A program made the position numbers and the translations under genes. This document shows, piece after piece, positions 48,901 through 60,900 of a DNA stretch of 64,000 bases. Under the pieces are notes generated by a model, which searched no databases, was not told where the DNA came from, and saw only the letters and a program-made list of their open reading frames with translations. The stretch covers positions 62,284,984 through 62,348,983 of the forward strand of contig NC_088300.1 of the NCBI RefSeq assembly GCF_032854445.1, in the 5' to 3' direction. Origin of the DNA: Liolophura sinensis. Lineage: Eukaryota; Mollusca; Polyplacophora; Chitonida; Chitonidae. The first letter of the stretch is position 1; each line of letters starts with the position of its first letter.

Positions 48901-51900
48901 GATTTTTACCACGGCATGTGATAATTCATATTAGAGCAACCAAAAACACTATTATTGCTTCAATGGTACCCCATGCTCATATGGCTGACAGCTGAGGCAG
49001 AACAGTGTTTGCCTCATGTCAGTGAAAACAGCTGCCGTCTCTCATTACAGAAATAACTCAATCATGCCTGATAGGTTATAACATGGCAGCACTTTTGATT
49101 TTCTCAATCACAGTGAACGATTTCACTTTCCCAGTTATGCAACATCACAAAAATAAAAAGCTGATCTTTTTAAACTTTACATATGGTACTTTGTTGAAGC
49201 CTATATGTACATTTGGTCTAGTCTTTTCTTTTAATTTAACTCCTGACATTAAGTTAAAACAGCTGTTGACAAGTCTTACAATAAGGAAAGGATACACAGC
49301 TGAGGCAAATGCCCTGAAGTCTGCCACTTCTCTCCAGTCCACTGTGTCGATGAAGTCAGCCATGAGGAGGACGTACCTTAGGCAGGCAGCATCCAGATTC
49401 CCCACCAGCACGTGACAGAGTAAAAACACCATCTGTAAAAACAGGCACTGATTTATCTACATGGTTGGTGATGATCGAAAATAGCCAGACAAGAATATAC
49501 ATTTATATGATCATCCATCAGCTTTGAGAGTGGAAGAAGCCACACATCAGAAACAACAGCATCTGGTAGGTACTTGAAGCTCCCAACTTGAAGACCCAAC
49601 CAAACCAGCAGGCAGTAAATACATGTATAAAATGTAAAGTGTTGTATAACAGGTGATACAGTATGTTAGTGAGTCTATGGTAGATAAATACTTTTTCATC
49701 AGCCTTTATACTGTAAGTGTATTTCATTGAGTGAGGGAGTGAGTGCTTGGGGTTTAACGTGTATTTCATTGAGAGTATGGACACAGAGCACATGTTTTCT
49801 TTCTTCTTCCTTGCTTCAACTAGATTATAGCTGATCGATTTTGTCACAAACTCAAAGTAGATTAAACTGATCCTATACTAAATACATGTAACTCTAATTA
49901 CTGAATAAATAAATTATTACTCTTACATTTAACAATGTTAATTATTAGAAATAATACTCCACAGCTGAGTAACAGAGCCTGATATATAAATAAATCTATC
50001 TGATCATTTAAAATGTATTGTATATTCACAGATATGGTAAATTTATAGTTTTGTGTATGATTACTTGATACTGGTGTTATTACCTTGTTGGTTGCTTGAT
50101 ACTCTATGAGTGATGACAGGAAGTCGTGCGTGGCCAGATACATGACATCATCATTGAGATATCTCTCCCTCATGAACCTGTACAGGTTATCCTACAAGCA
50201 CATAAACAACACATCAGTAAACTGTCAACAGGTGGCTAGGCACATGACATCATCCAGATATCTCTCCCTCATGAACCTGAACAGGTTATCCTACAAGTAC
50301 ATAAACAACACATCAGCAAACTGTCAACAGGTGGCTAGGCACATGACATCATCCAGATATCTCTCCCTCATGAACCTGTACAGGTTATCCTACAAGCACA
50401 TAAACAACACATCAGTAAACTGTCAACAGGTGGCTAGGTACATGCATCATCCAGATATCTCTCCCTCATGAACCTGTACAGGTTATCCTACAAGCACATA
50501 AACAACACATCAGTAAACTGTCAACAGGTGGCTAGGTACATGACATCATCCAGATATCTCTCCCTCATGAACCTGTACAGGTTATCCTACAAGCACATAA
50601 ACAACACATCAGCAAACTGTCAGCAGGTGGCTAGGCACATGACATCATCCAGATATCTCTCCCTCATGAACCTGTACAGGTTATCCTACAAGCACATAAA
50701 CAACACATCAGTAAACTGTCATCAGGTGGCTAGGTACATGACATCATCCAGATATCTCTCCCTCATGAACCTGTACAGGTTATCCTACAAGCACATAAAC
50801 AACACATCAGTAAACTGTCAGCAGGTGGCTAGGTACATGACATCATCCAGATATCTCTCCCTCATGAACCTGTACAGGTTATCCTACAAGCACATAAACA
50901 ACACATCAGCAAACTGTCAACAGGTGGCTAGGTACATGGCATCATCCAGATATCTCTCCCTCATGAACCTGTACAGGTTATCCTACAAGCACATAAACAA
51001 CACATCAGTAAACTGTCAAATTTAATTTCCATTTGTGCAAATTTCCTTTTTTATTCTGAGATGCACATCACTGATGTAAAATTATTATTTGTGTCTTCAT
51101 AACTTTCTTCAAATGGACAAAAACAAATGAGATTTTCAGGAGTTAATTAATCAGTTATTTCAAATGTCCCTTCTATTAGTATACACAGGGGCACAAACCA
51201 TGGGATGTAACTTAACCACATGCGGCATATATATGGGTATAGAAATGGTTCTTCATATACATATACATAAGATACAAGGGAAGAAAGTGACGATTTTCAC
51301 ATCATTGATAGGGGGCCTCCGTGGCTCAGTTGGTTAGCGCGCTAGTGCAGCAAAATGACCCAGGAGCCTCTCACCAATGCAGTCGCTGTGAGTTCAAGCC
51401 GTACGTGGGAAGGTTTGCCAGCAACTTGCGGATAGTGTGGGTTTCCCTCGGGCGCTGCCCGGTTTCCACCCACCATAATGCTGGCCGCCGCCATATAAGT
51501 GAAATATTCTTGAGTACGGCGTAAAACACCAATCAAATAAATAAATCAAATCACATCATTGATATGACTCATCTTATTTGATACCAATGGAAAGCGTGAT
51601 TATTAATGAGCAAAATGACATACGCTTCAGTAAAATTAATTAATTTTTATTGAAGCAAGAGACCAATAAAGGCAGATAGTGTGGTGAAGTGGAAATCCTC
51701 CCTTTCCTTTCTTCTTTTTTCCCATGTAAATGTATATACCTGAATGTGTATGTATGTCACCACAAATGGCTTATTTATTAATTTTCTTATTTCTCTTTTA
51801 TGCCATATACAAGAATATGTCACTTATACAAAGGTAGCCAGCATCATGGTGGGAGCAAAATAAATTAATTTACCGAGCAGAGTCTGGGAAAATGACACGA

Positions 51901-54900
51901 CAATCTGCAGATTGCTTGCAGATTATAATTATTAAGACTGCATATAAGCCACAGTTTAGAATGTGGCAAACTGTAATCTTCAGGAGATTTCTGGACTAAG
52001 CTAAGCTGTAGTTGTACTGTTACTGTAACATTTCTCACATTGATAGAGTAATATCCTTCCTCCTCAGACGCGTAGTCATCCTGCCATAACAGTTGAGCAT
52101 AGAACTGCTCCATCAGAGACAAGGTCCTCTCCTGTAACACACACATACCCAATATTGTTTATTTATTTATTTGACTGATGTTTAACACGACACTCAAGAA
52201 CATATTGGCAGTAAACTTTTAGGGTGGAGGAAACCAGAGTAATAAAAAACCCATCTTTGACAAAGTAGTGACAAACCTTCCCATATGTAATGTTTACAGA
52301 TATGGACACTTTATTGCTGAAAGACAAGTGATGTTCAATGAATGTTAGCGCGCGAACGGCCATATTCAGCTGTACTCAGTTAAGTGACAAATTCGACTTC
52401 ACAGGCAATAAGTACAAGCATATCTAAAATCATTATTTTTTTCATACCAATACACAGTTTTATATATAAACTAGATTTGAATGTTCGCTATAAACAAAGG
52501 AAAATGTCTAGGGCTCTGTTCACAGAAGTGTCACAACCTTGCACAAATTGCATTTAACATGGTGCTTATATATTTAGAACAAGCACTCACAGGGTTTTAG
52601 ATCCTCCATCCATTGGGCACTTAATTAATACGGGTGACTGTCCAGCATGGCTGAGGGTTTGGAAGAAGCAGTCGCAGCTACTCAATCATGTGCTAGCTAG
52701 CAGTGACAAGCGGGAAATTTGTACTAGCTAGTGTAACGTCACACTAACTAATAGTTACTATCGGGGAGCGACCACTAGCAAGTGGGTAGCTCCCGTTAGC
52801 TAATGGCAAAACTGAGGAGAAGCTAACTGGAGAGCATGTGACAGACAGGGGGAAACTTGTGCCTGCTAGTAGGGGCCTTGGGCTAGGTAGTGGGAGGTTT
52901 AACTGTGTTAGCAAGCACAGAGCTTCAGTAAGCAAGCAGGGAGCTTCAGTAAGCGAGTACAGAGCTTCAGTAAGCGAGCACAGTGCTTCAGTAAGCTAGC
53001 ATGGAGCTTCAGTAAGCAAGCACGGAGCTTCAGCAAATGAGCTGAGAGGTTCAGTGAGCAAGCACGGAGCTTCAGTAAGAGAGCACAGAGCTTCAGTAAG
53101 TGAGCACGGTGTTTCAATAAGCAAGCACAGAGCTTCAGTGAGCAAGCATGGAGCTTCAGTAAGTGAGCATGGTGCTTCAGTAAGCAAGCACTGAGCTTCA
53201 GTAAGCAAGCATGGAGCTTCAGAAAGCGAGCTAAGAGCTTCAGTAAGCAAGCTGAGGGCTTCAGCAAGCTAGCAGGGAGCTTCAGCAAGCTCATTTAGAT
53301 AGTTTAATGGTTGGATAGTTTGTGACAAGCTTAAATTTCTGCAAAGGGAGATGGTGGACATGATAAACTGTTTACATGTTGATATAGTTGGAAAAAGTCT
53401 AATATATTTACCACAGACAGAGGCCTGGGAATGGCCCTCTCCATAGATGTCCTGGATTTAAAATCATCCCACAGCCTGTTCATTGGTTGGATCTGTAATT
53501 AGGAAGTTTATGCACATGAGAAAATTGAGCAATGTATGAGTGCCTTTCTTGGCAGTGGCCTTTTATCATATTGCGTACACAGTCTGTTCTATGTAATTAT
53601 ACATATACATAAAACTAATCACCACTATAAAAGATTAAAAATTGTTACTCGTGTAATTTTCACAAAAATGATTTCCATACCATTGAAACCACATACAAAA
53701 CATTAAAAACAAACAAAAACAATCAAAAAACATGTTCAACTGACATGTTTAATCGGTAAGTGTAAAACATTATATAACACAACAGACAAGTACCACTACT
53801 GTTCCTCTACACAAACATGGAGGATACTTCAGGCTTTATTTAGTATAACAAAGATATATGATACCTGTGTATACGTGTCCATACATTACAATTGTAGACA
53901 ACAGATATCATACCAGCCCAGACTCTGTACCCCCAAGCAAAGGACTGTCCACAGTGTCTGATGACCCCGGGGTCATAAGACTGTCACGTGACATGCCCCT
54001 CCCTCTTCTCCTCAACATGTGACTCTCAGCGGTGGAGGGAGCCATCTCAAAGTTTGGTTCTGGTCTTAATAAGGCACTGGAGGATATAAAATAACACATG
54101 TTGTATTACGCAACCATTTGCTGTCACTCATTCACGTCATGTCCTTGGAGTAATTTCTCTCCCTGCTCATGTGACCTCTTTCAAGTACGATTCAAATGTG
54201 TACCCACTTTTCAGATCTTACTGAAAATAAGAGTGCCTTTGTAGTATCCAATGGCTGTACACCCCAATTAACACAGAGTAATCAACACAGTGCAACAAAA
54301 GGGACTGAATTAGTGCTACAGTTTTAGTGATGATTTATATATAGTGGGCTATTAAATGGTCCATCATTAAAACACAGCAGAAATTATGCCACATTACTGA
54401 ATATTGAATAAACAATGAATACTGAATAAATTACTGATTAAATGGATCCCTACATGGATAATAAATTCCTACCCAAACAACATTTCTTTTTAATGTGCTT
54501 TCCCATGGTAGCTACCATTCACTTTTATACTCTATATACTTTGAAAAAATGGGTCAATGGACATACTGAAATAACTCAAAAGAAAAACATGAAACTGGTG
54601 CAGCCACACCTAGTTATACACAATCAGTTACAACTTTCCTTGCATGCTGTTATACTGCTCCAGTTTTACTTGGCAACCAATATTAATCAGATTCATAACA
54701 GTTTCAATCCAACCATCACAAGGTTAATTAACTGTCTCAGCGTACTCGACCATATCCCTGTTGATTCTGACATTAGGTCTGGCCACTTTGATGTGGGTAC
54801 AGCCATGGGGTAATACCATAACTTTATCTCCACCTCCCAGCTTGTGGGGACACACCACTGTCTGAAACATACACCGTTAATGCATCTATGATTTTAGAAC

Positions 54901-57900
54901 TTGATAATCACACATTTCTGTCTTGTGGCACTACATGCTGCTGCAAGATATTGTATGAAGGATATTTTTTTCAAGTCGATATGCACTTGTATAAACCTGA
55001 TTATAATAATTTTTGAAAATAGATAGAGATTTCACTACTTTTTTTATTACAAAAACATTTTCAAGAAATGTTAAATGACCTGTACATGAGACCAAACATT
55101 TTGCTATGTATATTTCTGATTGACTGGCACTGAATGGAATCATTGTATGATCATCAATTCAGTTCTAAATGGCACAAAACACTTTTCTTACACAGTTTTT
55201 ATAATTCAGTTAACAAGCACATTTACTTGGAGAATCCAATTTTAAACAGCAACAAGATAATACTCCATTATTCCCATCACTGTCCGGGGACACTAGACAA
55301 ATTGTAGCACATATACTGAAATGATAGTTAACCACCTATCTCTGACTGATTATACAGACCTTCTCTCCACAGCTGGCACAGAAATGGGCCTCCTTGAATT
55401 CATGAAATGTCTTGCCTCCATTGTTGCTGGTGTACATCATGGCAGCGTATTTACTGAAGACCCTCTCCTGGGGGATGAACGGATCCATCATCTCATCCTC
55501 CTCATCCTCATGGTCCAGCCCCGCCGAAAGAACAGACTCTGAGCAACAAATACAAAACTGCCTGTCAGCCAAACATGGGTATCACAAATAAAGCAATAAA
55601 AATAGATCCACCTTCTAATGCATAATTACCTGGTGTAATAGAGACTGCTGTAAGAGCGAATGCTTTGTAAAAAGGGAGACCAATCTATAGGATGGGAGTC
55701 ATGTTCTGGTGTCTTTCATGTTATGTTCCAGTGAGGCAGCAGAATAAATGAGGTGTAAATAGGAACTTTCCCACCATAAGGAACAATATGTGGCATTTAA
55801 CATTCTTTTAAAGATTGTTCACCTCAATGTCTGTAATCAAACTTATGGTTATAGAGGGCTAGGTTGCCTGGAGTTAATCACACCCATTTGCCTAACCAAC
55901 CTTGTGGCTTAAAGTCGCAGCTGAACCAGCAACAGGTGGGAAGGGCAGTAAAAGCCATCTCACTCATACATACAAACTGAGGAAGCTTTTCACGGACTCT
56001 ACATACACATTTTATACACATGTATACTGTAGTGGAATAAGTCAGTGTATACTGTGAGGAGTTATTATACACACATATATTTGTGTTCCATACATAAACA
56101 AATAAAGGGAGATAATAACAGAGATGAGTCGGGTAAGGCCACATGTGTAACGGTTTAAAAAAAGGATATAACCTTTAAAATAAGATTAAATCAGATATTG
56201 AATAAACAGTTAATATGAAATTCCAATTAAAATTAATACAACTGGATTATAGTAAATTGAAAATTGATTCGAAAAATTATCTAAGAATTATGTAATATTA
56301 TTTGTATGTATACAATATAAACAGCATGCAGACAACTTATTCACGTATGTGCATAGGACACATGAATGAGTCAGATGTCTTGTGGAATACCTTCTCTGTT
56401 ATATCGTTCTGAAGTCATTTCTTCATTTCTACTTGTTAAGACTTTTCGGCCCTCCTTCATTCGACTAAAAAAAAAAAAAAGCATCGTTTAAGACACAGTA
56501 TAAGATGCTACATGTATATTATTAGACATTATTTCAGGGGTCTTGAATACATTTAACCTGTAGATAAGGAAAACCAAACTCTTTGAACCACAGAACAAAA
56601 TTAAAACCAATCTTCCTTTTAGAAAAGTGGTTAGCACTTCAACACAAAGTTTTTTTCACATTTTTACAGGTTCATGTGTAGAAGAAATCATTTCTGTGAA
56701 TTGTATGCATTTCAGGCTAAAATATTTGACAAAAATATGATGTTAAGTTCTGGGGACATGTTACTGTCCGAAACTTCTTAAATCTTGGTTAGTTAGAGCT
56801 CCTCAAGGATTTGTAACTGCTGTACTTACTAAAGTGCTGCTATGTTCTGTTTCCACACCTGTAGCAGTACTTACTAGTGCATTAATTTGCAGGCTAATGT
56901 ACTTAATGAAGTGTTGGTTTGTCCTCCCCAAGCAGGCTAATGTGTTTACTGAAGTGTTGGGTTGTCCTCCTCAAGCAGGCTAATGTGCTTACTGAAGTGT
57001 TGGTTTGTTTTCCCCAAGCAGGCTAATGTACTTACTGAAGGGTTGGTTTGTCCTCCCCAAGCAGGCTAATGTGCTTACTGAAGTGTTGGTTTGTTTTCCC
57101 CAAGCAGGTCAATGCTTACTGAAGTGTTGGTTTGTCCTCCCCAAGCAGGCTAATGTGCTTATTGAAGTGTTGGTTTGTTTTCCCCAAGCAGGTTAATGTT
57201 TACTGAAGTGTTGGTTTGTCCTCCCCAAGCAGGCTAATGTGCTTACTGAAGTGTTGGTTTGTTTTCCCCAAGCAGATTAATGTTTACTGATGTGTTGGTT
57301 TGTCCTCCTCAAGCAGGCTAATGTACTTGATGTAGTGTTGGACTCTCCTCCCCAAGCACGCTACATGCTTACTGAAGTGCTGGTTAGTCATTCCCAAGAA
57401 GGCTAAGGTACTTAATGAGGTCTTGGTTTGTTTTCCCCAAGCAGGCTAAAGTACTAACTGAAGTGTTGGGTTGTTCTCCCCAAGCAAGCCAATGTACTTA
57501 ATGAAGTGTTGGGTTGTCCTCCCCAAGCACCCTAATGTGTTTACTGAAGTGTTGGGTTGTCCTCCCCAAGCAACCTAATGTTTTTACTGAAATGTTGGTT
57601 TGTCCTCCCCAAGCAGGCTAAGGTGCTTACAGAACTGTTGGTTTGTCCTCCCCAAGCAGGCCAATGTACTAACTGAAGTGTTGGTTTGTTCTCCCAAAGC
57701 AGGTCAATGTACTTACTGAAGTGTTGGTTTGTTCTCTTCCATGATCTGTAACTGTTCTTGTAACATCAGGATGTGTTTGCGTGTGAGGGACAGTTCATTG
57801 TTCATCTCCTCCACAGAGTCTTTGAAGCGGATCTGCATTATCTGAAGCTAAAATAACAACAAATAGATGGAACTACTTTATGTGTTCTCACCATCAAAAC

Positions 57901-60900
57901 TATCAATGGTGTAAAATGACATACAATGCATGCACTTGATCTCATGCAAAATGTAATAATGTTACAGAGAAAAGAACTGGAATGCAATGACCCAAGAGCC
58001 TCTCACCAATGTGAGCTGAAGTCCAGTTATTGCTTGATCTTCCTCTCTGAAGGCCTCTCAGCATACTGCAGATGGTTGTGGGTTTTGTATGGGCTATGCT
58101 CGGTTTCCTCCTACCATACTGCTTGATGCTATCGTATGGGTGAAATATTCTTGAGTACGGTGTAAAACATCAATTAAATAAATAAATAAAATCGTGATCG
58201 TAAAAAGCTAAGTGTTACTTTTAAGGCCATTACGTGCTTCTCTATGTGCATTTTATATTCTAAACTTTAGGTGAAATCGGTACACGTACCTGCTGGTCAG
58301 CCTGGTCTATTTCCATCTCTTGTAACACCATTTCACTTTCTGTCAGCTCATCATGAAGTTCCTTCTCTATTAACTCACTTTTGTGCTCCTCCATAAAACT
58401 GTCAAATTCTTAAAAAGGAAACAAAAACATGGATATATTATTAAAATTACAATAGAAGATAAGTGTACATCTTCCAACTGTGTCAAAATTGGTATCACAG
58501 TATAAACATATTGTGCTAAATCACACTATTGTTTAAAAGTTTGGTCATTATTCATCAACTTTTAGGTTTCCATGGAAAAGTGTAATATTTGCGAAGTTTT
58601 TACGTGATGATAACAGCACATGCATGCATGTACACATGTACTTACGCTGGTTAAAAAAGAGCTTTTGTGCACAACATAACCATTAAACTATACACTGTCT
58701 AAAATGACACATGTCATACATGGAATTGTATAATGTCATTTATCTGCAGAAGTATTCATGTCCCGTTGTACATGGGACGGTCTGCTAGCACCCTGCAGAG
58801 AATCATGGGATTTCCACGGGCACTGCCTGATTCCCTCCCACCAAAAATGCTGAGTGTGGTCATATACATGAAAACTTCTTGAGTACAGTGTAAAACACCA
58901 ATGAAATATATAAATAAACAAAATCATCTGCAGCAGATACTTTTCTTTAGAGGAACCTTTACCTTCTACTGTAGCATTCAGTACACTCAGTAACTGCTGT
59001 TCTAGCTTCTGGGCTGACTGTATACTGGATATAAGGTTGGCCTGAAACAACAGCGAGAGAACCTGGATAGAGTATTACATACAGAGCCTTCACACATATG
59101 GCAAATGGATACAGTATTACATACAGAGCCTACACACATATGGCAAATGGATACAGTATTACATACAGAGCCTACACACATATGGCAAATGGATACAGTA
59201 TTACAAACAGAGCCTACACACATAAGGGGAATGAAATTACAAGAGAAAACCTGTATACCACTTGATCGATCAAAGCCAGGTTTTCTTAACAATCAATAAC
59301 AAACAAATCCACATAGTGATGGAGTGGTAGAGGTAAATTTAAGTCACTTGTTTCGACTAATTCTCAATCTTTATCTACGAGATGCATGTAAGATCTGGCT
59401 GGAGTCCAGTGATCAAATTTAGCAGCAGAAAATCAAGTGACAAATGCTTCATTAAAATATAAAATGAGGTTTTCTTCTAAATTTCAAACTGACAGTTTCG
59501 TGTAAAAAGTTATTCACAAAATACTAGTTTCACATTCTTTGCAAAAAGAAAAGAAAAAAATGCATATCCAGTTTTTCTTGACACACATTAAGCACATGTT
59601 GATTAAAGTTGTTAAAACAGCTTAAACTTTTCATATATACTTTATTTAGCACTGTAATATTACACTGAATTTATTACACTGGTTTGAATAAAGTGAATAA
59701 ATCTTTGACACATAAAATATTGCATCTTCATTTTATTCTTCAATGCTGAATGTATTTAAATACTTAAATTAAAAACACTGATGACAATTATATGTGCTAT
59801 CTTAACATTAATTTCATCTTTACAAGAAAACCTACCCTCTTGGTGGAGATAACTGCTTTGGGTTTCCTAGGAGGATAATCCTCACTGTCCATCCTCTCTG
59901 TGAAGGCTGAGAAAAGAATTAAACATCTGCTATATATACACAGGGAACAGACAACATATTGACATTCACTGGACGTTCCTTCAACTTAAAAGTCCTCCAC
60001 TTGAGACTTACCATCTTGCAGGTTGTCATAGCCATTCTTGTACTGCTGGAGGAAGTTAACCTCTGCTCTAGCCTCATCCAGAGCTTCCTAAAATGCAATG
60101 AATAAAATGTGGCTAGTCACATTACAGTAATGTTAAAACCTTTGAGAATTTCAGAATTTTCAACCTGACATACTTTTATTGTTTTAATGATTTTGTATAG
60201 GTTTAGCCAGGGGTGTGTGTCTTTGAGACGCCTTATTTTGACTAAATTAACATTGGAGTGATAGTGAGAATAGCAGAAAATTGGAAATGAGACAGCCTGA
60301 TTTCAAATTCTGGTTAAATCTATGCTTGACAACAAGGTGCAAATATATGACAATCTGACCTAAAGGTCTTGTCTGTTACAAGCTAGTTCCTAATTTAAAC
60401 ATGCTGCACATGGATTGGTACACGACTATTCTAATTCTTCAACCTTTTAATCGCCTGTGCAACCGATATTTTGAAATATTCTGGGAAACTAAGAGGTGTA
60501 GACAAATAATTTGCACAGTTTTATGAAGCTTGTGTCTATAATGCCACAAACAAATCATTAAGTTAGCATCATTTTTTTCATATACGCATACATTAATTCC
60601 ATTGAAAAAAGTGCATTAGTGGTTGAAAAGGTTGAAGATTTACAATATTTAGGTATATGAAGTACAAGCTTGTATATTACTTGGTCAGCTTGGGTTGAGG
60701 CTGAATTTTTCCATGGACCTGAATGGCTATAACATAAATTTTTATTTATTTTATTGATACTCAAGAATATTTCACTCAATTTAATGACGGCCTGTAATAT
60801 GGTGGGAGGAAACCTGGCAGAGCCCAGGGGAAACCCACGGCCATCTGCAGGTTGCTGGCAAACCTTCCCACATATGGCCGGAGAGTAAGCAAGCATGAGC

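Noticed and set aside
50106-51025. Long + strand frames with repeated RYLSLMNLYRLSYKHINNTS
   Set aside because: The 99-bp period is a multiple of three, so the minisatellite stays open in one frame. It is antisense to a real exon and its copies, not a repeat protein.
51311-51420. tRNA gene at the SINE head
   Set aside because: A and B boxes are present, but no acceptor stem pairing or tRNA spacing is kept; it is a SINE promoter.
52908-53294. Repetitive frame with SLLKL repeats on the - strand
   Set aside because: It is the 21-bp minisatellite read through; no start context, no splice support, intronic in the coiled-coil gene.
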